64,000 nt of DNA from Mesorhizobium sp. Root552 (lineage in GTDB: Bacteria > Pseudomonadota > Alphaproteobacteria > Rhizobiales > Rhizobiaceae), in assembly GCF_001427285.1 (NCBI RefSeq), contig NZ_LMFV01000023.1, positions 251,478-315,477 of the forward strand, in the 5' to 3' direction. The first letter of the stretch is position 1. The number at the start of each line of letters is the position of its first letter. The notes below the pieces were generated by a model that had not been told where the DNA came from, searched no databases, and saw only the letters and a list, made by a program, of their open reading frames with translations. Position numbers and translations under genes: made by a program. This document shows, one piece after another, positions 26,781 to 36,315 of the stretch.

Positions 26781-28271
26781 ATGTTTCCTTATCCGGATTT
26801 CAAGGGTCAGTTCATCGTTTCGCGAGGCGACGAACCGAGCCGCGAGGGCACGCGGCGCCATTCTCTCGAAACGCTTTGCGTCGATGTCTTCGACCGTCTG
26901 GATACAGTGGCCGTGCTGGATGCCACCGGTCGCGTGGTGGGGTTGTTCCTTGGCACGGTGATTGATCCCGACGCCGAGGAGATCGTGACGGCGAGCGTTC
27001 GGTTGGGCGTTGGCGTGGATGAAGCAACCAACTTGGACGAGTTGATCGAGGAACACATCTATCGCTACACCGGCAGCTTCATTTTCGTGCTGGAAACAGG
27101 CAATGCGCGCCGCATCTATCTCGATGCGAACGGCAGCAAATCCCTCGTGTACGATCCCGCTGCCGGAGCAGCCGCCGCTACGACGCCGCTGCTCCTCGAA
27201 GCATCGGACTACGCCAGGCGCTTCGATGCCGAGCTTTATCGCGGACTGACCGTCGAGCAGGACGGATGGTTTCCGGCAGGATTGACGGCTCATACCGGCA
27301 TCCGTCGCCTGATGTGCAACCACTATCTCGATCTGGACACCATGCAGACGGTGCGGCACTGGCCTGTCGGTCCGATCGCGGAAGCCAAGGATTTCGATCA
27401 GGCCGTGACCTCGATCGTCGATGAAACCCGACGCACCATCCGTGCAATTCACCGGACCGGTATTTCCACGATGGCGCTGACCGCAGGCAACGAGACACGG
27501 CTTTTGCTTGGATGCTGCAGGGATTTCGCCGGCGAAGTCGATTTCATGACCGTCAACGCTCCCGGTGCGGAACTGGACGTTACGCGCGCCGGCGAACTCG
27601 CCCGGAAGTTCGGGCTGAAGCGCCGCTTGCTCGCCTATCTGGAGGCTGACGCTGCCGGAATGGAAGCCTGGCAGATGCGCGTCGGGCACTGCATCACCGG
27701 CTCGAACATGACGATGCATCCAAGTGTCGAGCCGCTGAACGGCAGGATATTCATCGGCGGTCTTGGCGGCGAGATCGGGCGGGGGTTCCTGTGGCTGAAC
27801 TCCGAGGAGGGAACGGAAATCGATGCATCGGGCATCGTGACGAGGCTGAAGCTGCCCCAGCATCCGACCCTGCTTAGGGAAGTGGAGGAATGGCTTCAGC
27901 CGCTCAAGCACTACAACAGCCTGCTTCTGCTCGATATTGCCTATATGGAACTGCGCATGAGCTGTTGGGCGTTCGCCCAGTCCTATGCCGCTCCGTTGCA
28001 GCTTGAGGTCAACCCGCTCGTATCGAGGAAGAACTATGCGGCCATGCTGTCGCTTCCTCCTTCGGTCAGGCGCAACAACGGCGTCATCTTGCGCTGCATT
28101 CGCCAGAGCTGGCCGGAGCTGTTGTCGCTGCCGATCAACCGCTACGGCGATTGGCGCGACAAGATGAGAATGGCGCGCGATGCGATGGGCGATCCGCGCC
28201 GCGCCATCCGCAAGATCAGGCAGTTGGGTACGGTCAAGCTCGGCCGCATGCTTGCCCGCCGTGCGTCATAA
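26781..28271 (+). CDS. Asparagine-synthetase-like protein with altered PP-loop
   Basis: 496 residues resembling class B asparagine synthetases found in polysaccharide loci. An amidotransferase-like N-terminal half (about 1-165, with FRTG-like HIYRYTGSFIFVLE) lacks a Cys2 nucleophile. The synthetase-like half contains LTAGNETRLLLG at 233-244 where active enzymes have SGG-x-D-S; Asp is Glu238 and Ser is Thr239. ATP pyrophosphatase activity is therefore doubtful. The start at 26781 follows the beta-helix stop by ten bases, implying cotranscription. A role in amidating or binding a uronic acid of the EPS is a guess. Confidence 0.72.
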   Translation: MFPYPDFKGQFIVSRGDEPSREGTRRHSLETLCVDVFDRLDTVAVLDATGRVVGLFLGTVIDPDAEEIVTASVRLGVGVDEATNLDELIEEHIYRYTGSFIFVLETGNARRIYLDANGSKSLVYDPAAGAAAATTPLLLEASDYARRFDAELYRGLTVEQDGWFPAGLTAHTGIRRLMCNHYLDLDTMQTVRHWPVGPIAEAKDFDQAVTSIVDETRRTIRAIHRTGISTMALTAGNETRLLLGCCRDFAGEVDFMTVNAPGAELDVTRAGELARKFGLKRRLLAYLEADAAGMEAWQMRVGHCITGSNMTMHPSVEPLNGRIFIGGLGGEIGRGFLWLNSEEGTEIDASGIVTRLKLPQHPTLLREVEEWLQPLKHYNSLLLLDIAYMELRMSCWAFAQSYAAPLQLEVNPLVSRKNYAAMLSLPPSVRRNNGVILRCIRQSWPELLSLPINRYGDWRDKMRMARDAMGDPRRAIRKIRQLGTVKLGRMLARRAS

Positions 28272-28287
28272 CTGCTAGGCGGTATTC

Positions 28288-29223
28288 ATGGCAGCGACTG
28301 TTTCGGTCATCCTTCCGACCTACAACCGCAGCGGCAGCTTGCCTGCCGCCATTTCGAGCGTTTTGACGCAATCCTACCGGGATATCGAACTCATCGTCGT
28401 CGACGACGCGTCGTCGGAAGACATCGAGGGACTGGTCCGCTCCATTCCCGATCCGCGCATCCGCTATGTCAGGCGACCGAAGAACGGCGGTGCTGCCGCT
28501 GCGCGAAATACCGGCGTCGCCGAGGCCAAGGGAACCTATATAGCGTTCCAGGACAGCGACGACCTCTGGCTGCCGCGCAAGCTGGAACGCCAGATGGCGT
28601 TCTTTGCCAAATTGCCTGACGATGTCGGAGTTGTGACCGGCGGCAAGCTTCTCTATGGCCGCGATGCCCGCTTCAATTTCGGGCATGGCAAGGTCGCCTA
28701 TGCGCCGCCTCCGGAAAGCGTTCTGCGCCTCGATGAAGACCAGGTCGCGCACTTGCTGACCGAGAACCGCATCAGCCTGCAGAACACCCTTTTCAAGAAG
28801 GCGCACGTTCCGGAAACCGTCTGGTTCGATTCCAGCGCCAAGGCCAATGAAGACTGGGATTTTGCCATTCGTCTTGTCCAGAGAACGCGCGTCTATGAGG
28901 ATCGCGAACCGGTCGTGGTGGGCTTTCTATCGCCGGACAGCATCTCATCCAACTACAAGGGGCAAACGATCGGCATCTTGCGCATACTGAAGAAGAACCG
29001 TGCAATTCTGGAGAGGCACAGGAAGCAACGCTCGATCATGATGATCGACGTCGCCGCAGCTCTGTGCCGCGCCAACAAATACAAGAGTTCGTTCAATTTT
29101 CTAATGGCGGGCCTGAAGGACTATCCGCTCAATGTCGGCGTCGTCCCATGGGCTTTCGGCCGCGAAATCAAGCGCCGGCTGGCCAGATTGCTGCACGGGT
29201 CGAAAGTCGGTAAGCCGGCTTGA
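28288..29223 (+). CDS. Family 2 glycosyltransferase
   Basis: 311-residue GT-A enzyme. VSVILPTYNRSGSLPAAI, the nucleotide-binding VVDDASSED, GGAAAARNTGV, and the metal-binding FQDSDDLW (about residues 90-97) are textbook. NEDWDFAIRL provides the likely catalytic base. Third gene of the operon beta-helix / AsnB-like / GT2, with 16 bases before it. It would add one sugar to the repeat unit. Confidence 0.9.
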   Translation: MAATVSVILPTYNRSGSLPAAISSVLTQSYRDIELIVVDDASSEDIEGLVRSIPDPRIRYVRRPKNGGAAAARNTGVAEAKGTYIAFQDSDDLWLPRKLERQMAFFAKLPDDVGVVTGGKLLYGRDARFNFGHGKVAYAPPPESVLRLDEDQVAHLLTENRISLQNTLFKKAHVPETVWFDSSAKANEDWDFAIRLVQRTRVYEDREPVVVGFLSPDSISSNYKGQTIGILRILKKNRAILERHRKQRSIMMIDVAAALCRANKYKSSFNFLMAGLKDYPLNVGVVPWAFGREIKRRLARLLHGSKVGKPA

Positions 29224-29231
29224 GATAGGCG

Positions 29232-30506
29232 TCAGCCTCGCCCGTGCCGCTGCACCGACAGGGGCAGGTTGGGCGGCGGCCATGAACCCGAATTCGCGGC
29301 TTCGAGGATCGTCTGTTGCAGGGCCTTGCTGGCGCGTTTTCGCCGTGGGTCGTGGTTGTGTATTTCGAGCTGCAAGGCGAGCCACGCCGAGTTGACGGCC
29401 TCGCCGATCCTGCCTTTGGCCCTGTTGGCCAGGACGCCCTGGTAGATGTCCAGTTGCAGCCCGACCGCGCGCTTCAGGCTGAAGCGTTCGCACGCCACTT
29501 GCCGGCCATATTGGCCGAGCGTGCTGCGAAGATCCTTGTCTTGCAAAAGCCGCTCGATCATGGCGGCGAGCCGGTTCGTGCCTCCCTGCGGGTCGCCAAG
29601 CCCATAGAAGCCTTGCCACAGGAATTGCTCCAGCGTGGCCGGTTCGAAGATATCGCAGAAGGCTTGCTCGCCCTGCACGATCAATGGGCGGCCGATAGCC
29701 ATGGCCCTCAGCGCCGAGCTGCCCATGCCAAGAACCACGTCCGCCGCCGCATAGGCCGCGCGCGGGTCCATTTCGGAGCCGTGCAGGGTTACGACCTCGC
29801 GCCCGTTCGCCGCGTTCACCGCCCTCGCGCGAACTTCCAGCGCTTGCCTGGCTGGGCCGTCTCCGACCAGGACCAGCCGCACCGGATAACGGCTGGCAAG
29901 GACACCGATGGCATCGATGGCGCGCACCAGAGCGTCGAGCTTGAGATCAAGCGCCAGCCGCGACACGGTAACCGCAAGAAGGTCGGTGTCCTTTACCTTG
30001 TGCAGCTGCCGGAAAGCGGAGCCGTCCACTTCAGGCGTATCGCGTTCGGTATCGATGGGCGGTTCGATGACCCATACTTTTCCGCGCTGGACCTTGCGCG
30101 CATCGGAGCCGAGTTCCTCGGTCCCCATGATCAGCGGCACCGACGCCGGCACATAGGGTGGCACGCCCATGCTGAGCACCGTGCAAACCATCGGTGTCCC
30201 GAGAAAGCAGACGGCGCCATAGTAGGCGTCGAGGCATGTCGACCATTCGTAGGTATGGATGATGTCGATCCGCTCCCTTCGGACGATGGACGCGATTTGC
30301 GCCATTCGCGTCGGGGCAGGGCGGTATTGCAAGGGGTGCGCCGGCAGAAATTGAAGCTCGCGCATTCCGATATATTCGACGAGAGGCCCCGGAACGCCGT
30401 AGATGATGGCCTCATGGCCGGCGGATCTTGCCGCAGCCGCCAGATCTATAGCATTGATTTGGCTTCCGCCGATCGAAAGATCATGCGGACAAACAAGAAT
30501 ACGCAA
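29232..30506 (-). CDS. GT4-type glycosyltransferase
   Basis: 424-residue GT-B enzyme. The N-terminal motif SIGGSQINAIDLA marks the acceptor-side loop; VRLVLVGDGPARQALE and the DVVLGMGSSALRAMAIGRPLIV segment form the donor site. The catalytic E-x7-E is not obvious in the latter stretch, which is unusual. The start is a TTG at 30506 with GGAAAG six bases upstream. Tail to tail with the GT2 gene (9 bases), and divergent from the sugar cassette across an AT-rich 265-base region. Confidence 0.82.
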   Translation of the reverse strand: MRILVCPHDLSIGGSQINAIDLAAAARSAGHEAIIYGVPGPLVEYIGMRELQFLPAHPLQYRPAPTRMAQIASIVRRERIDIIHTYEWSTCLDAYYGAVCFLGTPMVCTVLSMGVPPYVPASVPLIMGTEELGSDARKVQRGKVWVIEPPIDTERDTPEVDGSAFRQLHKVKDTDLLAVTVSRLALDLKLDALVRAIDAIGVLASRYPVRLVLVGDGPARQALEVRARAVNAANGREVVTLHGSEMDPRAAYAAADVVLGMGSSALRAMAIGRPLIVQGEQAFCDIFEPATLEQFLWQGFYGLGDPQGGTNRLAAMIERLLQDKDLRSTLGQYGRQVACERFSLKRAVGLQLDIYQGVLANRAKGRIGEAVNSAWLALQLEIHNHDPRRKRASKALQQTILEAANSGSWPPPNLPLSVQRHGRG

Positions 30507-30682
30507 TATTATCTTTCCAGGTTCGGATAATACATATCTGAAAGATAGCTGAAATTATGTATATATTTGTTTGGTAATTTAATCAATTAATACATAGCGA
30601 TCGCCGTCCAGCACAAAGCTTAATTCGGCGCATCGTGGCGCTACCTCTTTCGGATATGACCGTTCGGCGATTGGCCGAATTT

Positions 30683-30764
30683 ACTCCATTGGCGCCGAAA
30701 CTCCATTGTTCGGGCGGTAGCCTGTCGGGAACGACGGAATATCGATCCGCGACAGCAATGGAGT
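30683..30764 (+). promoter_or_regulatory. Leader with duplicated anti-Shine-Dalgarno sequence
   Basis: ACTCCATTG occurs at 30683-30691 and again at 30700-30708. Its exact complement CAATGGAGT is at 30756-30764 and contains the ribosome site GGAG of the acyltransferase gene (ATG 30772). If transcribed together, either upstream copy could pair over nine bases with the ribosome site and mask it. Seen directly in the sequence; regulatory action is inference. Confidence 0.5.
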
Positions 30765-30771
30765 CGATAGC

Positions 30772-31278
30772 ATGATCGTAGCGAGTGTCGTTCTTGGCGA
30801 GGGAGTGGTCATCCATCATCCCGACCTCGTCAATCTCTATGGCTGCACCATCGGCGACGGCTCGCGTGTCGGCACCTTTGTCGAAATCCAGAAAAACGCC
30901 GCGATCGGCCGCAACTGCAAGATCTCCAGTCACAGTTTCGTCTGCGAAGGCGTCACCATCGAAGACGGCGTCTTCGTCGGCCATGGCGTCATGTTCACCA
31001 ATGACATCCATCCGCGCGCAGTCGCGGCCGATGGCGCTCTGCAGACCGAGGCGGATTGGACGGTCGTTCCGACACTGGTCAGGGCTGGCGCGTCCATCGG
31101 TTCGAACGCCACCATCCTTGCCGGCATCACCATCGGAATGGGCGCGCTTGTCGGAGCAGGCGCGGTCGTCACCCGCGATGTCCCCGACTACGCCATCGTC
31201 GCCGGCGTGCCGGCGGTCGTGACCGGACGGGTCAAGGATGCGCCGCCTGTTGCGCGCGTTGCAGGAGGTGCACGATGA
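30772..31278 (+). CDS. Hexapeptide-repeat N-acyltransferase (nucleotide-sugar, WlbB/WbpD-like)
   Basis: 168-residue left-handed beta-helix acyltransferase. Hexapeptide turns run through most of the chain ([38 protein letters not shown], then [21 protein letters not shown]). Proteins of this size and pattern acetylate the 3-amino group of UDP-sugars. The two next genes encode a Gfo/Idh dehydrogenase and a DegT aminotransferase, the usual companions in UDP-diacetamido-uronic acid synthesis. Its stop overlaps the next start (ATGA). Confidence 0.87.
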   Translation: MIVASVVLGEGVVIHHPDLVNLYGCTIGDGSRVGTFVEIQKNAAIGRNCKISSHSFVCEGVTIEDGVFVGHGVMFTNDIHPRAVAADGALQTEADWTVVPTLVRAGASIGSNATILAGITIGMGALVGAGAVVTRDVPDYAIVAGVPAVVTGRVKDAPPVARVAGGAR

Positions 31279-32312
31279 TCGGCGTCGCTGTCATCGGTTA
31301 CGGCTATTGGGGGCCGAACCTCGTCCGCAATTTCGCCGAGGTGCCGGGCGTCCAACTCGTCGCCGTCTGCGACCTCAACAAGGAACGCCTTGCGCCCGTG
31401 AAAGCGCGGTATCCGTCGGTTGCCATTACCGACAACTATGATGAAATCCTGAGCGATCCGAGCATTTCCGCCGTCGCCATCGCTACGCCGGTGTCGAGCC
31501 ATTTCAAGCTGGCCATGGCCGCATTGATGGCCGGCAAGCATGTCTTTGTCGAAAAGCCCATCGCCTCGTCGGCCGAAGAGGCCGAACGCCTGGTCGAGGA
31601 GGCCGCACGCCGTGGCCTTGTGCTCGCGGTCGATCACACCTTCGTCCACACCGGTGCGGTGCGCAAGATGCGCGAACTGGTCGATAACGGCCTCGGCGAG
31701 ATGTACTACTACGACTCGGTGCGCGTGAACCTCGGGCTGTTCCAGCACGATGTCAGCGTCATCTGGGACCTCGCCGTCCATGACCTGTCGATCATGGACT
31801 ACGTAATCCAGCACAAGCCGGTTGCGGTTTCGGCGACAGGCATCAGCCACGTGCCCGGCGAGCCGGAGAACATCGCCTATCTCACCCTGTTCTTCGAAAC
31901 CAACCTGATCGCCCACATCCACGTCAACTGGCTGGCGCCGGTCAAGGTACGCCGCACGCTGGTCGGCGGTAGCAACAAGATGATCGTCTATGACGATCTC
32001 GAGCCCAGCGAAAAGATCAAGGTCTATGACAAGGGCATCACGCTTAACGGCGACCAGAAGGCCAATGGCGAAAAGGTCTACCAGGCGCTTGTCGGTTACC
32101 GCAGCGGCGACATGTGGGCTCCGCACCTCGACGTCAAGGAAGCCTTGAGTACGGAATTGCGCGAGTTCGCGCAGTGCATTGAGCAGGGCAGCACGCCGAT
32201 TGCCGACGGCAAGGCGGGCCTGCGCGTGGTGCGTATCCTCGAAGCCGCAACCCAGTCGCTCGCGCAGCGTGGCCGGGTCATCGAACTGGAAAAGATTAGG
32301 CGGGTGGCATGA
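31275..32312 (+). CDS. Gfo/Idh/MocA-family nucleotide-sugar dehydrogenase
   Basis: 345-residue NAD(P)-dependent oxidoreductase. The N-terminal Rossmann motif is [25 protein letters not shown] is the conserved catalytic lysine segment, and [11 protein letters not shown] contains the family histidine. In WbpB/WlbA-type enzymes this oxidises the C3 hydroxyl of a UDP-sugar to give a 3-keto intermediate for the aminotransferase that follows. The start overlaps the previous stop and its own stop overlaps the next start, so the three genes are tightly coupled. Confidence 0.88.
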   Translation: MIGVAVIGYGYWGPNLVRNFAEVPGVQLVAVCDLNKERLAPVKARYPSVAITDNYDEILSDPSISAVAIATPVSSHFKLAMAALMAGKHVFVEKPIASSAEEAERLVEEAARRGLVLAVDHTFVHTGAVRKMRELVDNGLGEMYYYDSVRVNLGLFQHDVSVIWDLAVHDLSIMDYVIQHKPVAVSATGISHVPGEPENIAYLTLFFETNLIAHIHVNWLAPVKVRRTLVGGSNKMIVYDDLEPSEKIKVYDKGITLNGDQKANGEKVYQALVGYRSGDMWAPHLDVKEALSTELREFAQCIEQGSTPIADGKAGLRVVRILEAATQSLAQRGRVIELEKIRRVA

Positions 32313-33442
32313 TCCCTTTTCTCGATCTCAAGGCGCAGTATGCGAGCATCAAGGAAGAGGTCGATGCCGCTGCGTTGCGCGTTCTCGCCTCGACCCAATA
32401 TGTGCTCGGCGAGGAAGTGGCGGCGTTTGAAAAGGAATTCGCCACCTATTGCCAAGCCCGCCACGCCATTGCCGTGAATACCGGCACCAGCGCCTTGCAC
32501 CTGGCTTTGCTCGCCGCCGATATCGGTCCCGGCGATGAGGTCATCACCGTGCCTTTCACCTTCGTCGCCAGCGTGTCGGCCATTTGCTATACGGGCGCCA
32601 GGCCGGTGTTCGTCGACATCGAGCCGACCACCTTCACGATGGACCCGGCCAAGCTCGAAGCCGCGATCACGAGCCGCACCAAGGCGATCATGCCGGTCCA
32701 TCTCTACGGCCAGATGGCGGACATGACCCCGATCATGGAAATCGCCGCCCGTCACGGCATTCCAGTCATCGAGGATGCCTGCCAGGCCCACGGCGCTGAA
32801 TATCACGGCAAGCGCGCCGGCAGTATCGGTGTCTCCGGCTGCTTCAGCTTCTATCCCGGCAAGAACCTCGGCGCTTGCGGCGAGGGCGGGCTGGCCGTTA
32901 CCAATGACGATGCGACCGCCGCGAAAATCCGCATGTTGCGCGACTGGGGCCAGGAACAGCGCTACCATCACACGCTGAAAGGCTTCAATTACCGCATGGA
33001 CGGCATCCAGGGCGCCATCCTGCGCGTCAAGCTGCGCCATTTGGAAAAATGGACCGAAGCCCGCCGCACCAATGCGCGGCTTTACACAACCTTGCTGAAG
33101 AACGTCGAAGCGGTAGCTGCCCCGACCGAGGCGGCCGACCGGCGTCACGTCTATCATATCTATGCCGTTCGCTCCGACGACCGCGAGGCCCTGCGCCAAA
33201 GCCTCGACGCCGCCGGCATCGCCACCGGCCTGCACTACCCGATCCCTGTGCATCTGCAGAAAGCCCATGCCGATCTCGGTCACCGCAAGGGCGATTTCCC
33301 GGTTTCGGAACAGGTGGCATCGGAAGTTCTGTCGGTTCCGCTCTATCCGGAATTGACGTCCGAGCAGATCGCGACAGTGGTCGATGCGATCGCCGAGGCG
33401 ACCACTGCCAAGCCGGCGAGGGCTGCCCTCCGTGTCGGCTAA
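32309..33442 (+). CDS. DegT/DnrJ/EryC1-family sugar aminotransferase
   Basis: 377-residue PLP enzyme. The opening [15 protein letters not shown] is typical of WbpE/QdtB-like members; the PLP Lys is in [16 protein letters not shown] and the PLP-ring aspartate in [11 protein letters not shown]. It transfers an amino group to the keto sugar made by the neighbouring dehydrogenase, probably at C3. ATG overlaps the dehydrogenase stop. The next gene starts inside its last codons. Confidence 0.92.
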   Translation: MIPFLDLKAQYASIKEEVDAAALRVLASTQYVLGEEVAAFEKEFATYCQARHAIAVNTGTSALHLALLAADIGPGDEVITVPFTFVASVSAICYTGARPVFVDIEPTTFTMDPAKLEAAITSRTKAIMPVHLYGQMADMTPIMEIAARHGIPVIEDACQAHGAEYHGKRAGSIGVSGCFSFYPGKNLGACGEGGLAVTNDDATAAKIRMLRDWGQEQRYHHTLKGFNYRMDGIQGAILRVKLRHLEKWTEARRTNARLYTTLLKNVEAVAAPTEAADRRHVYHIYAVRSDDREALRQSLDAAGIATGLHYPIPVHLQKAHADLGHRKGDFPVSEQVASEVLSVPLYPELTSEQIATVVDAIAEATTAKPARAALRVG

Positions 33443-34142
33443 AGCGAAACAGGCAAGCCGCGTCGTGGCGGCGGTTCACGGTCGCAAGACCCTGGCGCCC
33501 GAACTCGAATTCGTGCCCGGCCTCGCCGATGCGCTGCGCGAGGCTTATGACGTCAAGGGTCTCGTAGAGCTCTACCAGCGCTTTTCCGCCGGCGACGGCT
33601 TCATCGACGCCACCATGCGCCGCACCATCTGGCGGGCGCTGGCTCTGCGCTGTGGACCCGGCTTGCAGGTCGGCGTCAACGCCGGCTTCAAGCATATCGA
33701 GACCTTCGACATCGGCGCTGGCGTGTTTATCGGTTCCCAAGCCATCGTGCAGGGCCGTTTCGACGGCACCTGCATCATCGGCGACAACACCTGGATCGGG
33801 CCGCAGGTGTTCCTCGATGCACGCGATCTGGTCATCGGCGAATGCGTCGGCTTCGGCCCCGGATCGAAGGTTCTGGGCTCCGAGCACAATGGCATTCCGG
33901 CAGACGTGCCGATCATCCGCACCGATCTGGAAATCAGGCCGGTGCGCATTGGCGATTGGGTCGATATCGGCACCAATGCCACCATTCTTCCAGGCGTCAC
34001 CATCGGCAAGGGCGCGATCATCGGCGCCGGCGCGGTGGTGACCGAAGATGTGCCGCCCTTCGCCATCGTGGCGGGCGTGCCTGCGAAATTCCTGCGCTGG
34101 CGTCCGGAATCGGAAGCCGCGCGCAGTGCAGAGGGGAAATAG
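33432..34142 (+). CDS. Hexapeptide-repeat acyltransferase
   Basis: 236-residue acyltransferase of the left-handed beta-helix class. The first 75 residues are helical; hexapeptide repeats then run from about 85 ([12 protein letters not shown]) to 210 ([24 protein letters not shown]). It resembles maltose/galactoside O-acetyltransferases, so it may O-acetylate the EPS repeat unit or a precursor. The start is GTG 33432, with GAGGG eight bases upstream; the frame open further upstream lies within the aminotransferase gene. Confidence 0.82.
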   Translation: MSAKAKQASRVVAAVHGRKTLAPELEFVPGLADALREAYDVKGLVELYQRFSAGDGFIDATMRRTIWRALALRCGPGLQVGVNAGFKHIETFDIGAGVFIGSQAIVQGRFDGTCIIGDNTWIGPQVFLDARDLVIGECVGFGPGSKVLGSEHNGIPADVPIIRTDLEIRPVRIGDWVDIGTNATILPGVTIGKGAIIGAGAVVTEDVPPFAIVAGVPAKFLRWRPESEAARSAEGK

Positions 34143-34145
34143 GCG

Positions 34146-35120
34146 ATGAAAAACAAACGTGTATTGATAACGGGCGGAGCCGGTCTGATCGGCTCCCACA
34201 TCGCCGATATCGTGGCGCGGGAGCGTCCGCGCGAAATCATCATCCTCGACAATTTCGTGCGCGGCCGGCGTGAGAACCTGCGCCAGGCGATGTCGGATTT
34301 TCCGCTGACCATCGTCGAAGGCGACATCCAGGACCGCGATCTTCTGGCCCGCCTGTTCCAGGGCGTCGATGTCGTTTTCCATCAGGCGGCAATCCGTATC
34401 ACCCAATGCGCCGAGGAACCCCGGCTTGCCTTCGACGTGCTGGCCGGAGGCACCTTCAACGTGCTCGAGGCAGCCGTGGCCGCCAAGGTATCGAAGGTGG
34501 TCGCCGCTTCGTCGGCCTCGGTCCTTGGCTTGGCCGAAAGCTTCCCGACCACGGAAGCGCATCACCCTTACAACAACCGCACCATCTACGGTGCCGCCAA
34601 GACCTTCAATGAAGGCCTGCTGCGGTCTTTCGCCGAGATGTACGGCTTGCGCTACGTCGCGTTGCGCTATTTCAACGTCTACGGCCCGCGCATGGATGTC
34701 TACGGCGCTTATACCGAAGTGCTGATCCGCTGGATGGAGCGCATCGCCGCCGGCGAAGCGCCGCTCATCTATGGCGACGGCTCGCAGACCATGGATTTCG
34801 TCCATGTCCACGACATCGCCCGCGTCAACGTCCTTGCCGCCAAGTCCGATGTCACGGATGAAGTTTTCAATGTCGCCAGCGGCATTGAAATCAGCCTGCT
34901 CGAGTTGGCGCAGCGCTTGAGCGCAGTCATGGGCTCTACCGCAGCCCCGGTTCATATGCCGGCTCGCACCGTCAATGGTGTCACCCGGCGTCTGGCCGAT
35001 ACCAGCAAGGCCAAGTCGATGCTCGGCTTCGAGGCTACGACGAGGATCGATGACGGATTGCGCGATCTCGTCGCCTGGTGGCGACAGGAGCGCGAGGCAA
35101 CACAGGTCGCTGCCGAATGA
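34146..35120 (+). CDS. NAD-dependent epimerase/dehydratase (extended SDR)
   Basis: 324-residue extended short-chain dehydrogenase. The cofactor motif is GGAGLIGS (about 10-17) and the catalytic YxxxK is in IYGAAKTFNE, with the upstream serines of ASSASVLG. Members such as GalE/WbpP act on UDP- or GDP-sugars (epimerisation or 4,6-dehydration). It probably makes a precursor for the following aminotransferase, whose start overlaps its stop by ATGA. Confidence 0.9.
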   Translation: MKNKRVLITGGAGLIGSHIADIVARERPREIIILDNFVRGRRENLRQAMSDFPLTIVEGDIQDRDLLARLFQGVDVVFHQAAIRITQCAEEPRLAFDVLAGGTFNVLEAAVAAKVSKVVAASSASVLGLAESFPTTEAHHPYNNRTIYGAAKTFNEGLLRSFAEMYGLRYVALRYFNVYGPRMDVYGAYTEVLIRWMERIAAGEAPLIYGDGSQTMDFVHVHDIARVNVLAAKSDVTDEVFNVASGIEISLLELAQRLSAVMGSTAAPVHMPARTVNGVTRRLADTSKAKSMLGFEATTRIDDGLRDLVAWWRQEREATQVAAE

Positions 35121-36301
35121 ACAAGCCGCTCGCCCAGATCGCTGTCGCCAAGCCGGTTCTCGGCGAAGAAGAGGCCGAGGCTGCCCGCCGCGTCATCCTG
35201 TCCGGCTGGGTCACGCAAGGACCGGAAGTTGCAGCTTTCGAGCGCGAGTTCGCCGAAACGGTCGGTGCGCCTCATGCCGTTGCGGTATCGAACTGCACCA
35301 CGGCGCTGCATCTGGCATTGAAGGCTGCCGGCGTCGGTCCGGGTGATGAGGTCATCACCGTCAGCCATTCCTTCATCGCGACGGCGAATGCCATTGTCTA
35401 TTGCGGCGCCGTGCCGGTGTTCGTCGATATTTCGGCTTCCGGCTACAACATCGATGCCGGCCTGATCGAGCCTGCAATCACGCCGCGCACCAAGGCTATC
35501 CTGTGCGTGCATCAGCTTGGCATGCCCTGCGATCTCGCCACCATCGTCAAGGTCGGCAAGGCACACGGCATTCCCGTGATTGAGGACGCCGCCTGCGCCA
35601 TCGGTTCGGAAATCCTGTGGGACGGCGAGTGGGAGAAGATCGGCAAGCCGCATGGCGATATCGCCTGCTTTTCCTTTCACCCGCGCAAGGTCGTCACCAC
35701 CGGCGACGGCGGCATGCTGACGACTGCCAATCCTGACTATGACCACAAGTTCCGGCTCTGGCGCCAGCACTCGATGAGCGTGGCGGACACCGTGCGCCAT
35801 TCTTCGAATTCGGTCATCTACGAGACCTATCCGGAAGTCGGCTACAACTACCGCATGACCGATGTGCAGGCCGCCATCGGCCGCGAGCAGTTGCGCAAGC
35901 TGCCGGGGATCGTCGAGCGCCGGCGTGAGATCGCGGCGGACTATGCCGAACGTCTTGGCCATATCCGCGGACTTGGCGTGCCTATGGAACCTGAATGGGG
36001 CCGCACCAACTGGCAAAGCTATTGCGTGGCGCTGCCGCGCGGGGCAGACCAGCGCGCCGTCATGCAGGCGCTGCTTGACCTTGGCATCTCCACCCGGCGT
36101 GGCATCATGAACAGCCATCTGGAGCCTGCCTATCAGCATCCGGGCGCCTATCGTCAGGGCTCGAGCCTGCAGCACAGCGCGATGGCGCAAAGCGGCTCGA
36201 TCGTCCTGCCGCTGTTCACCCAGATGACTGAGCTTGAAATCGCGCGCGTTGCGGATGGCCTCGAACAGGTTCTCGGCGCGGCAAATTCAGCCGCTGCGTA
36301 G
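35117..36301 (+). CDS. DegT/DnrJ/EryC1-family sugar aminotransferase (second copy)
   Basis: 394-residue PLP enzyme, clearly different from the first aminotransferase. The PLP Lys is in FSFHPRKVVTTGDGG, and the aspartate in VIEDAACAIGS. The sequence GEEEAEAARRVILSGWVTQGPEVAAFE is typical of PglE/PseC-like members. Substrate is probably a 4-keto-6-deoxy sugar or another keto sugar supplied by the epimerase-like gene it is coupled to. Last gene of the sugar cassette; convergent with wzx 14 bases away. Confidence 0.91.
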   Translation: MNKPLAQIAVAKPVLGEEEAEAARRVILSGWVTQGPEVAAFEREFAETVGAPHAVAVSNCTTALHLALKAAGVGPGDEVITVSHSFIATANAIVYCGAVPVFVDISASGYNIDAGLIEPAITPRTKAILCVHQLGMPCDLATIVKVGKAHGIPVIEDAACAIGSEILWDGEWEKIGKPHGDIACFSFHPRKVVTTGDGGMLTTANPDYDHKFRLWRQHSMSVADTVRHSSNSVIYETYPEVGYNYRMTDVQAAIGREQLRKLPGIVERRREIAADYAERLGHIRGLGVPMEPEWGRTNWQSYCVALPRGADQRAVMQALLDLGISTRRGIMNSHLEPAYQHPGAYRQGSSLQHSAMAQSGSIVLPLFTQMTELEIARVADGLEQVLGAANSAAA

Positions 36302-36315
36302 GTTTTCCAAAAGTC

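Noticed and set aside
33027..34955. 642-residue open frame antisense to the sugar cassette
   Set aside because: Overlaps three well-supported genes on the other strand and shows no domain.
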